Shown here piece after piece: positions 7,279 to 14,800 of a stretch of DNA of 15,223 nucleotides (position 1 is the stretch's first letter; every line of letters begins with the position of its first letter). Location of the stretch: positions 1 through 15,223 of the forward strand of contig JAMFSG010000258.1 in the NCBI GenBank assembly GCA_026225155.1, given 5' to 3'. The notes below the pieces were generated by a model. It saw only the letters and a list, made by a program, of their open reading frames with translations, did not search any database and was not told the origin of the DNA. Both the position numbers and the translations under genes were made by a program. The DNA comes from Verrucomicrobiota bacterium (lineage in GTDB: Bacteria > Verrucomicrobiota > Verrucomicrobiia > Limisphaerales > UBA11358).

Positions 7279-7422
7279 GTGCGCAAAAAAAACTTGCTGA
7301 AATACCTGCGAAATTGGCTGCTTCAATATTTGGCATCGCGGCTGCTAATTGGTTTCTCGGTTGTGGTTGTTGTGTTTTGGGTGGGGAACCGCAAAGGCGA
7401 TCCCGGATTTTGTGGGGACTAA
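7279..7422 (+). CDS. Possible small membrane peptide (47 residues)
   Basis: From a GTG at 7279 the frame encodes MRKKNLLKYLRNWLLQYLAS, then RLLIGFSVVVVVFWVG and a polar tail NRKGDPGFCGD. A basic amphipathic N-terminus followed by one hydrophobic helix would be a reasonable single-pass small membrane protein. The frame extends upstream to a TTG at 7225, but that would read through the terminator region. There is no Shine-Dalgarno, no clear promoter and no recognised family. It may be chance, since this interval shows no other coding. The stop overlaps the left arm of the inverted repeat at 7421. Confidence 0.22.
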   Translation: MRKKNLLKYLRNWLLQYLASRLLIGFSVVVVVFWVGNRKGDPGFCGD

Positions 7423-7541
7423 ATCCAGTTGCCGTTGCGGCTGAAATCCAAGGAGGGGCACGACGCACGCGCCCATGTTGATTTGCCCGTAATTTGCACT
7501 GCGTTGCCATAAGGAGGTGGCAGTCATTTACGGCTGGATTT
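7421..7541. other. Candidate structured intergenic element with two AAGGAGG motifs
   Basis: In the 422-nt gap before mqnD, AAATCCAG (7421-7428) pairs with CTGGATTT (7534-7541), extended after a 3-nt bulge by CCG/CGG. Inside are a GGGC/GCCC hairpin (7456-7459 with 7471-7474) and TGCCA-TAAGGAGG-TGGCA (7505-7522), which puts AAGGAGG in a loop. A second AAGGAGG is at 7450-7456. It may be a structured RNA, a mobile-repeat remnant or chance; an 8-bp inverted repeat alone is expected about once in a region of this size. I do not match it to a known RNA family. Confidence 0.25.
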
Positions 7542-7615
7542 TCAAGGCGCGTGAGCCGTCGGGGGGCGTTGGTAAAAATTTTATGCCGGATCTGGCATTT
7601 CTTAATCTTCTCGTC

Positions 7616-7642
7616 GTGACAGCACGCACCGCGTGGTTTAAT
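7616..7642 (+). promoter_or_regulatory. Possible promoter of mqnD, close to the start codon
   Basis: GTGACA (7616-7621) and TTTAAT (7637-7642) each match the sigma-70 boxes at 5 of 6 positions, but the 15-nt spacer is short. The -10 box ends 8 nt before the ATG at 7651, which again implies a leaderless or nearly leaderless message. No Shine-Dalgarno is present. Confidence 0.3.
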
Positions 7643-7650
7643 TTTCGCGG

Positions 7651-8502
7651 ATGGAAAAAACGACTTTGACTCTCGGCCATTCGCCTGACCCGGATGACGC
7701 TTTCATGTTTTACGGTTTGGCGAAAGATTTGGTTCCGTCCCACGGCTTTCATTTTCAACATATTTTGCAGGACATCCAGACGTTGAACGAACGCGCCACG
7801 CGTGGTGAACTCGACATCTCCGCCGTCAGCATCCACGCCTACGCCTATGTTTCCGACAAATACGCGTTGCTGCCCAGCGGCGCGAGCATGGGCGACGGCT
7901 ATGGCCCGATGCTCGTGGCGAAACAAAAATTTTCCCGCGAAGAAATCGCGAAGAAAAAAATCGCCGTGCCCGGAACCATGACCAGCGCGTTTCTGGCGCT
8001 GCAACTCTGGCTCGGCAAACCGGCGAAAGAATTCAATTATATCGTCGTGCCGTTCGACCAGATCTTTCAAACCGTGAAAAGCGGCGCGGCGGATGTCGGC
8101 CTCATCATCCACGAAGGCCAGCTCACCTACAAAAACGAAGGGCTTGTCGTCAGCGAAGATTTGGGCGTTTGGTGGGGACGGGAAAATGACGGCTTGCCGC
8201 TGCCGCTCGGCGGCAATGTCATCAACAAAAAATTCGACCTCGCGACGCGCAAGAAAATTTCCGACACGCTCACCGCCAGCATCCAGTTCAGCCTCGATCA
8301 TCGTCCCGAAGCCGTGCAACACGCGTTGCAATATGCGCGCGACATGGGCCGCGACCTCGCCGACAAATTCGTCGGCATGTATGTGAATCATTGGACGCTC
8401 GATTACGGCGACAAAGGCCGCGAATCCATCCGCCGTTTTCTCGGTGCCGGGTTTGAACGCGGTTTGCTGCCGCACCGTCAGGAATTGGAATTCGTCGTCT
8501 GA
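7651..8502 (+). CDS. mqnD: 1,4-dihydroxy-6-naphthoate synthase MqnD (futalosine menaquinone pathway)
   Basis: This 283-residue protein has the family's N-terminal LGHSPDPDDAFMFYGL, followed by LQDIQTLNERATRGELDISA, the substrate-pocket stretch YALLPSGASMGDGYGPMLVA and the conserved GLIIHEGQLTY, whose His154 corresponds to the catalytic His of the characterised Thermus enzyme. GVWWGREN..LPLPLGG and the C-terminal helices are also in place, and the length is normal. MqnD converts cyclic dehypoxanthinyl futalosine to 1,4-dihydroxy-6-naphthoate in the cytoplasm, so this organism should make menaquinone by the futalosine route rather than the classical Men route. It is soluble, with no signal peptide. 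The paralogous MqnA has related sequence; the SPDPDDAFMFY and IIHEGQ motifs favour MqnD. No other mqn gene is in the window. The next gene starts 20 nt later and is probably co-transcribed. Confidence 0.93.
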   Translation: MEKTTLTLGHSPDPDDAFMFYGLAKDLVPSHGFHFQHILQDIQTLNERATRGELDISAVSIHAYAYVSDKYALLPSGASMGDGYGPMLVAKQKFSREEIAKKKIAVPGTMTSAFLALQLWLGKPAKEFNYIVVPFDQIFQTVKSGAADVGLIIHEGQLTYKNEGLVVSEDLGVWWGRENDGLPLPLGGNVINKKFDLATRKKISDTLTASIQFSLDHRPEAVQHALQYARDMGRDLADKFVGMYVNHWTLDYGDKGRESIRRFLGAGFERGLLPHRQELEFVV

Positions 8503-8522
8503 AAACATTGGGGAATTTGTTT

Positions 8523-9674
8523 ATGAAACTCGCCGTCTGTCCCCAAATCATCTGCGGCGTTGCGTTGCTTATGCTGATTCCAACTTTGCGGGCGAAAGAG
8601 TTCTTCGTCTATTTCGGCACTTACACCGAAGGTTCGAGCAAAGGCATTTACGTTTCGCGGCTCGATGCGGCGACCGGCAAATTATCGGCACCGGAACTCG
8701 CCATCGCGACACCTGACCCGGCTTTTCTCGCGCTGCAACCGGACAAAAAAAATCCTAAATATCTCTATGCCGCCAATGAATTGCGGGGCCAGAAAAACGG
8801 CCTGGCCAGCGCGTTTGCGATTGATGAAACTTCCGGCCAGCTCAAGTTGCTCAACCAGAAAGATTCCGCCGGTTTGTCGCCCTGCCATGTCAGCGTGGAT
8901 GCCACTGGAAAAATTTTGCTCGTCGCCAATTATTCGAGCGGCACGTTAAAATCTTTTCCGCTGAAAGCCGATGGCAGTCTCGATGACGGCGGCACGTTGG
9001 TGCAACACCAAGGCCACAGCGTCAATCCCGACCGCCAAACCGGTCCGCATGCACATTTCTTCACCGTTGATCCCGCCAACCGTTTTGCGCTCGCGTGCGA
9101 TCTCGGCGTGGACAAGGTGATGATCTACCGGCTCAATTCCGATTCCACATTTACGCCGAACGATCCGCCGTTCGCCACCGTGCCGCCCGGTTCCGGCGCG
9201 CGGCATCTCGTTTTCAGCCACGACACCAAATTTGTTTACGTCATCAACGAAATGGGCTGCACCATTTCATTGTTTGATTGGGACGCCAAACACGGCGCGT
9301 TGAATTTGCGTGAAACCGTTTCCGCATTGCCGCCCGGCGTCACGGCGCAACCAACTTATACCGCCGCTGAAATTGCGGTTCATCCTTCCGGCAAATTTAT
9401 TTACGCAACCGTGCGCGGCCACGACAGCATCAGCGTTTTTGCGGCGGACAAAAAAACCGGCCATCTGACTTTCCTGCAAAATATTTCCGCCGCTGGAAAA
9501 ATTCCGCGCGGCCTCGGCATTGACCCGACCGGCCGCTGGCTCATCGTCGCCAACCAAGGCAGCGACAACGCCGTTGAGTTCGCCATTGATGCCGCCACCG
9601 GCAAATTGACGCCCGCGAAAATAGAATTATCCATCGGCTCGCCCGTGGATTTGAAGTTCGTCGCCAGCAAATAA
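8523..9674 (+). CDS. Exported lactonase-family (6-phosphogluconolactonase-like) seven-bladed beta-propeller protein
   Basis: The product is 383 residues. It has a signal peptide, MKLAVCPQIICGVALLMLIP then TLRA, with cleavage before KEFF. The mature protein begins FVYFGTYTEGSSKGIYVSRL and continues with recurrent lactonase-family blades: ATGKL, LYAANEL, PCHVSVDATGK, LLVANYSSGT, GPHAHFFTVDP, GARHLVFSHD, VYVINEMG, IAVHPSGKFIYAT, PRGLGIDPTGRWLIVANQGS. It covers the whole family (PF10282 type). Cytoplasmic members hydrolyse 6-phosphogluconolactone; the signal peptide implies a periplasmic location here, so the substrate is unknown and the enzyme name should not be taken literally. I chose ATG 8523 over the in-frame TTG at 8508 because the signal peptide starts there and a GGGGA lies 8 nt upstream, one of the few Shine-Dalgarno-like sites in the window. 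Probably translated from the mqnD transcript. Confidence 0.88.
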   Translation: MKLAVCPQIICGVALLMLIPTLRAKEFFVYFGTYTEGSSKGIYVSRLDAATGKLSAPELAIATPDPAFLALQPDKKNPKYLYAANELRGQKNGLASAFAIDETSGQLKLLNQKDSAGLSPCHVSVDATGKILLVANYSSGTLKSFPLKADGSLDDGGTLVQHQGHSVNPDRQTGPHAHFFTVDPANRFALACDLGVDKVMIYRLNSDSTFTPNDPPFATVPPGSGARHLVFSHDTKFVYVINEMGCTISLFDWDAKHGALNLRETVSALPPGVTAQPTYTAAEIAVHPSGKFIYATVRGHDSISVFAADKKTGHLTFLQNISAAGKIPRGLGIDPTGRWLIVANQGSDNAVEFAIDAATGKLTPAKIELSIGSPVDLKFVASK

Positions 9675-9727
9675 TCTTCCTCCCCCAAATTGTATTCGGC
9701 GAACGTGATTCATTCGCCCATGAAATG

Positions 9728-9745
9728 TGTGAACTAATTTTCACA
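9728..9745. promoter_or_regulatory. Operator-like palindrome upstream of the DUF4139 gene
   Basis: TGTGAA-CTAATT-TTCACA is a perfect 6+6 bp inverted repeat with a 6-nt spacer. It resembles a CRP-type site (TGTGA...TCACA), but the half-sites are 8 rather than 6 nt apart. It sits about 93 nt before the ATG and just upstream of a possible promoter, where an operator would be expected. The regulator is unknown. Confidence 0.4.
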
Positions 9746-9761
9746 ACGGTTTTACATCTTT

Positions 9762-9791
9762 CTGACAACTTTCGATGGTCGCGCGTGTTAT
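9762..9791 (+). promoter_or_regulatory. Possible sigma-70 promoter for the DUF4139-lipoprotein pair
   Basis: CTGACA (9762-9767, 5 of 6 to TTGACA) is followed 18 nt later by TGTTAT (9786-9791, 4 of 6 to TATAAT). This would give a leader of about 40 nt. Alternative A/T-rich -10-like sequences lie nearer the ATG (around 9823-9828), so the choice is weak. Confidence 0.3.
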
Positions 9792-9837
9792 TAGTTTAAT
9801 CATTGAATTCAAAATGAATCCGTAATACATCGAAGCT

Positions 9838-11280
9838 ATGAAACCAACCATCCCATTTCTCGCACTCGCCAGTTTTTTCACTTTGGCGGTTCACGCCGAA
9901 CCCGCGCTGACCATCTACAATCAAAATTTCGCCGTCGTGCGCGATTCCGTGCCGCTTGATCTGAAAGCCGGTGCCAATACCGTGCGTTACCCGAACGCGA
10001 CGGCGCAGGTAGAACCGGATTCCGTGATCCTGCGCGATCCAAGCGGCCAGCATTCATTGCAAATCCTCGAACAAAATTATCGCAACGATCCCGTCTCGCA
10101 GGAATTGTTGCTTTCGCTGTTTGAAGGCAAGACGATTGATTTTCAAAATGTCTGGACGCGGAACAACGAAACTTTGCGCGAAAACATTTCCGGAAAAATC
10201 ATCCGCAGCGGCTACGTTCCCGGCGGCGAAGCCCAGCAGCCGATCATCGAAGTGGACGGCAAGTTGCAATTCAGTTTGCCCGGCCAGCCGCTGTTCCCCG
10301 ATCTCGGCGACGACACGGTGCTGAAACCCGCTTTCAATTGGCTGTTGCAATCCGACAAATCGGGCACATTCGACGCTGAAGTTGGTTATGTCACCGGCGG
10401 TTTTGATTGGAGCGCGAGTTACAATCTCGTCTCGCCGGAGAAAGGCGATTTCGTGGACATCGTCGGCTGGATCACGATGAACAACAACAGCGGCAAGACG
10501 TTTGAAAATGCGAAAATCAAGCTGATGGCGGGGGACGTGAATAAGATTCAGCCTCAGTTTACTAGAAATAGATTTGTCACTGCGTATGCGATGGGCGATG
10601 CAGTTGAAAAAGCTGCCCCAGCCGTCACTGAAAAAGCCTTCGACGAATTTCATCTTTATTCCATTGCGCGCCCGACCACTTTGCACGACCGCGAAACGAA
10701 GCAGGTTGAATTCGTTCACGCTGAAAAGATTTATGCGCCGACGATTTATGTTTATGACGGCGCGACCGGTTATCAGTTCTACGGCTTGAATTACGATCAA
10801 AATTACGGCCAGACCGACAACAAAAAAATCATCGTCCAACGCGAATTCGTGAATGCGGAGACAAATCAACTCGGCATCGCCCTGCCCGCGGGCAAGCTGC
10901 GTTTTTATCGCCGCGATGATGATTCGCAATTGCAATTCGTCGGCGAAAACACGATTGACCACACGCCGCGCAACGAAACCGTCCGCGTGACGACGGGAAA
11001 TTCTTTCGACCTCGTCGGCGAACGCAAACAGACGAATTTCAATGTGGACGTGAACAATCATCGGATTGACGAATCGTTCGAGATCAAATTGCGCAACCGC
11101 AAAAAAGATCAGCCCGTGGAAATCCGCGTCGTCGAGCATCTCTATCGCTGGAATAATTGGGAGATCACGGCCAAGTCAAACGACTTCGTGAAAAAAGATG
11201 CGCAGACGATCGAGTTTCGCATTCCTGTGAAACCGGATGAAGAAAAAACCATGACTTACACCGTGCATTATTCGTGGTGA
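9838..11280 (+). CDS. Exported DUF4139-domain-like protein
   Basis: This 480-residue protein starts with a clear signal peptide (MKPTIPFLALASFFTLAVHA, cleaved before EPALT). The N-terminal part has the pattern of DUF4139 proteins: LTIYNQNFAVVRDSVPLDLK, GANTVRYPNATAQVEPDSVI and repeated strands. The middle holds GGFDWSASYNLV and VDIVGWITMNNNSGKTFENA, the hallmark 'W.a.Y.l' and 'v.l.N.tg..~w.~a.l.l..G' region. The C-terminus (TTGNSFDLVGERKQ, HRIDESFEIKLRNRKKDQPV, ending TYTVHYSW) is a typical DUF4139 end. Members are all-beta, exported and mostly of unknown function; some are labelled mucoidy-inhibitor-like. A small lipoprotein gene follows after 27 nt with no terminator between, suggesting a periplasm/outer-membrane pair. 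Several codons around 10540-10620 use fewer G/C third bases than the surroundings, perhaps a recently changed segment. A weak GAAG lies upstream of the ATG. Confidence 0.8.
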   Translation: MKPTIPFLALASFFTLAVHAEPALTIYNQNFAVVRDSVPLDLKAGANTVRYPNATAQVEPDSVILRDPSGQHSLQILEQNYRNDPVSQELLLSLFEGKTIDFQNVWTRNNETLRENISGKIIRSGYVPGGEAQQPIIEVDGKLQFSLPGQPLFPDLGDDTVLKPAFNWLLQSDKSGTFDAEVGYVTGGFDWSASYNLVSPEKGDFVDIVGWITMNNNSGKTFENAKIKLMAGDVNKIQPQFTRNRFVTAYAMGDAVEKAAPAVTEKAFDEFHLYSIARPTTLHDRETKQVEFVHAEKIYAPTIYVYDGATGYQFYGLNYDQNYGQTDNKKIIVQREFVNAETNQLGIALPAGKLRFYRRDDDSQLQFVGENTIDHTPRNETVRVTTGNSFDLVGERKQTNFNVDVNNHRIDESFEIKLRNRKKDQPVEIRVVEHLYRWNNWEITAKSNDFVKKDAQTIEFRIPVKPDEEKTMTYTVHYSW

Positions 11281-11307
11281 ACTTTTCAAATCCATCACCC
11301 AAAAAAT

Positions 11308-11778
11308 ATGAAAACGAAAATTCTGTTTCTCGGTTCGATTCTCGCGCTTTGTTTTAATTTGTGTGGTTGCGCGACAGCAGAAGACACGAAAGACATCAGC
11401 CCCGCTGATTTTAATGCGCCATCATCCGATGAGCCGGCCGATGCGCACGTCCGGTTGCTCCACATCACCGCCAACGTGGATGGCAGTGGAAAATTTATTT
11501 TCAACGGCCGCAATGTGCATTACGAACATCTGAATTGGTCACCGCCGACGAATGTCAAAATTGATGGCGAGGCGTGGGAAGATCTTCAAAAGCCATTTCC
11601 TGGTTGGAAAAAATTAGCCAAAGGATTGGATTTATCCCGCGCTTGGATTATCGAACGCAAAGGTCGCGATGTCATCGCACTCGAATCAACACCGCGCGGG
11701 TTCATTCTTTATCTTGATGACTCACCGAACGGTTCGGCGGATTACGAAGTCACGATTGCCATTCCGCGCCGAAATTAA
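11308..11778 (+). CDS. Small predicted lipoprotein of unknown function
   Basis: This 156-residue protein begins MKTKILFLGSILALCFNLCG followed by Cys21, giving a type II signal peptide with lipobox L-C-G-C and lipidation at Cys21. After an acidic, Ser/Pro-rich linker (residues 24-46) comes a compact domain: HVRLLHITANVDGSGKFIFN, VHYEHLNWSPPTNVKIDGEA, then a conserved-looking W..L..PFPGWKKLAKGLDLS and AWIIERKGRDVIALES. The domain probably forms a beta sandwich. I do not recognise a family. It begins 27 nt after the DUF4139 gene in the same direction, with no terminator between, so the two are likely expressed together and both act in the envelope. A bidirectional terminator follows 11 nt after its stop. 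No Shine-Dalgarno is visible before the ATG. Confidence 0.75.
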   Translation: MKTKILFLGSILALCFNLCGCATAEDTKDISPADFNAPSSDEPADAHVRLLHITANVDGSGKFIFNGRNVHYEHLNWSPPTNVKIDGEAWEDLQKPFPGWKKLAKGLDLSRAWIIERKGRDVIALESTPRGFILYLDDSPNGSADYEVTIAIPRRN

Positions 11779-11789
11779 AACGAATCTTA

Positions 11790-11835
11790 AAAAACCGCGA
11801 ACCGATTTTGAAAACCGGTTCGCGGTTTTTATTTC
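11790..11835. terminator. Bidirectional rho-independent terminator between convergent genes
   Basis: AAAAACCGCGAACCG (11790-11804) is exactly complementary to CGGTTCGCGGTTTTT (11816-11830), a 15-bp stem around an 11-nt loop. A runs flank the left side and T runs the right, so it has a U-tract in both directions. It lies 11 nt after the lipoprotein stop and 3 nt after the smc stop, serving both. Confidence 0.93.
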
Positions 11836-14800
11836 AGTTCGCGGCCGCCAATTCTTTATTTTCCGCCGGCGCGGCGATTTGATCTTCCGCCTTGTGGAAT
11901 TTCACGCTGACAATCTTGCTCACGCCGTGTTCCTGCATCGTCACGCCGTAAAGCACATCCGCCATGCCGATGGTGCGCTTGTTGTGCGTGATGATGATGA
12001 ACTGCGAATGCGCGAGAAACCGTTGCAAAATTTTCACGAAGCGGATGACGTTGGATTCGTCCAGCGGCGCGTCCAATTCGTCCAGCACGCAGAACGGACT
12101 CGGCTTCACTTGATAAATCGAGAACAACAGCGACACGGCGACCATCGTTTGCTCACCACCGGACAGCAGCGAAATGCTTTGCAATTGTTTGCCGGGCGGA
12201 CGCGCGACGATCTCAATGCCGCTTTCGAGAACGTCGTTTTCGTCCGACAAAATCAAATCCGCTTTGCCACCGCCAAAAACATCCACGAACATCGCGCGGA
12301 AATTGTCGCGGATCTTCTCGAACGTCTCGACGAACATCTGGCGCGTTTGCGTGTTGATGCGATTGATGACTTCGAGCAGTTGCGTCTTGGCGTTGACCAG
12401 ATCGTCGTGTTGCGTCGTCAGGAATGTGTGGCGTTGTTCCGTCTCTTCGTATTCCTCGATCGCCACGAGATTCACCGGCCCCATTTCGTCAATGCGTTTC
12501 TGCAACGCCTCAACTTGCTGCGTCACCGAAGCCCAATCCGTCGCCACGCCGCTGGCGGCCATTTGTTCCGGCGTCAACGTCTCGACCTGCGCCGGACCTT
12601 CATCAGCGTAAGTGATCGTGATGCACTCGCTACGGATGTCGTCAATGTTCAGATGATACTTCTGCTGCACTTTTTCGCGCAGGTTTTGCACCGACATATT
12701 TTTCTGCGCGAGTTCAATCTCCAAACCGCCGCGCGAATTTTGCAATTCCGTCAACCGGCTGCGCTGCGAACGCAACTCTTCTTCGCGCGCGGAAATTTCC
12801 GCGTCCTGTGAATTTTTCTGGCCGACCAAAATCGCCGTCTGTTCGCTGACTTGCGCGCGCTCGTGCGCGAGCCGCTCAATCTGCGAACGCGATTCCTGGA
12901 TTTCCGTTTCCGCCGATTCCTTGCGCGCGATGAACGACGCGCATTCGTTTTTGCGAAGCTCGACGATTTGCGTCAATTCGCGGATGCGCTGTTCCAAATT
13001 CGTTAGTTGATGCCGAAATGACGATGCCAATTGCTCGTCGCTCGCGAGCGCGACTTTGCTTTCCGTCAACGCCGCATTCGCCGCGTCGCGTTGCAGGCGC
13101 AAATCTTCCAGCTCCGCCGTGAGCGCCGCGACTTGCTCCTGCCCTGCCCGCTCGCGCGCTTCAAGTTCGCTCAGACGAACCGACAACGCCTCGCGTTTCT
13201 GAAAACCTTCCTCTTCCTGCGCCGCCAGACTTTGCACCTCGAACATCACCGTCTCGATTTTCTGGTGCAGCAGACGATTGGAATTTTGCAACGCTTTGGA
13301 TTCACCTTCACGCGTCGCGATGGCGACTTCTTGCTGACGCAATTCCGTCTGCGCCGTCTGCAAACTCGATTGCAATTCCGTCTGTTCGCTCAACAACGCA
13401 CCGCGTTTGCGACTCGCGTCTTCGACAAGCTTTTGTAACTCGGCGAGTTCCGCCTGCAATTCTGTGATCTGATTTTTGCGGCCAAGAATCGAGCTCGGCG
13501 CTTTGCCGCTGCCGCCTTTATTCAGATAACCGCCGGTGTAAATTCCGTGACGGCTCAAAAGTTCGCCGCCGAGCGTGACGAAGTCGCAGCCCGCATGACC
13601 GTTCTGGATTTGCGTCGTCGCCGTCGGCAAATCCGCCGCGATGAACGTGCGACCGAGCAGCGATTTCAACAATGCTTCCACCGACGGCTCGGCGGAAATC
13701 ACGCTCATCGCGTGCACGATCTGGCCGCTCGACAAACCGTGTTGCGCGGCCTCACTTTTTTCGCCCGGCGCCATTTCGCCGACGAACGAAAGCTGTTTCT
13801 CGTCCTGATATTGCTGGATCGCGAGCGCGGCGATGCTGGCGCGACCGGATTTGTTCGCGCTCAATTCCGCGAGAATTTCCTGTGCGCTCGACGGCTGCTC
13901 GGTAAGCACGAGTTGCAGATGATGGCCGAGCGCATTTTCAACGGCGGTGACGAATTGATCCGGCACGCGGATGCGATCGGCGAGCGAACCGATGACCGAA
14001 CGCGATTGCCGCAACGCCGCGACCGCGCCCGCATCGAAACCTTCGTGCGAACCTTCAAGCTGCTCCAAAACCGTCAGGCGCGAACGCTTGTCGGATTGCT
14101 GATGCAAAAATTTATCCTGCTCGACCGAGGCTTGCTGCAATTCCGACTGCAATTCGCGCAAACGATTTTGCCGTTGCTCGACGGAACCGCGTGTGGTCGC
14201 GACATTTAATTTCTCAACTTCCACGCTGGCGGTGAATTCTTGCAAGCGCGATTCCAAACCAACGCGTTCGGTTTCGAGTTGGATTTTTTCCGCCGAAAGT
14301 TTTTCGAGCCGCACGATGTTGCCCTGCTTCTGCAAATCGAGCGCCGTGAGTTCGTTGCGCAAGCGCGATAAATCTTGCGCTGCGGAAAACGCAGTGGACT
14401 GCGCCTGACGCAATTGTTCCTGCCGTTCGCGCAATCCGTTTTCGATCTGCTGCAAGTTTTCGCGCTTCGCTTGTAGATCTTCGCGGTGCTGTTCCAACGC
14501 CGTTTCCGCGACCGCGAGCCGTTCGGTGACGGACAACAATTCGCTCGACGCCGCGTGGCAGCGCTCTTCCGCCTGCGTGATTTCGCCAAGCGCCTTCGCG
14601 TTTTGCGATTCAATTTCATTCAACCGTTCTTCGTTGAATTGAATGCGGCTTTCGTTGCGGTCAATCTCCGACTTCAATTCCAAACCGCGCTGCTGCTGCG
14701 CCGCGACTTCGTGTTCCAGTTCCGAAAGCAGTTCGCGCAATTTCGCGATCTCATTTTCAAAACGCAAAATATCATTCGAGCCGGTCTCGATTTCGTTGCG

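Noticed and set aside
7493..7669. Plus-strand open frame (...YGWIFKAREPS... to FRGWKKRL) after AAGGAGG
   Set aside because: It overlaps the mqnD start in another frame and has only a GTG inside or next to the AAGGAGG; no recognised similarity. Noted only because of the perfect Shine-Dalgarno.
7528..8508. 326-codon ORF antisense to mqnD
   Set aside because: mqnD has unmistakable family motifs over its full length; the antisense frame is a composition effect.
9698..9718. GGCGAA/TTCGCC hairpin after the lactonase gene as a terminator
   Set aside because: The stem is only 6 bp and no T run follows, so I do not call it a terminator.
10054..11139. 361-codon ORF antisense to the DUF4139 gene
   Set aside because: It has no signal or motif of its own and lies wholly inside a convincing gene.
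11669..12811. 380-codon plus-strand ORF running from the lipoprotein gene into antisense smc
   Set aside because: It crosses the bidirectional terminator and then mirrors the smc head and coil; the His/Arg/Phe-rich translation is typical of antisense frames.
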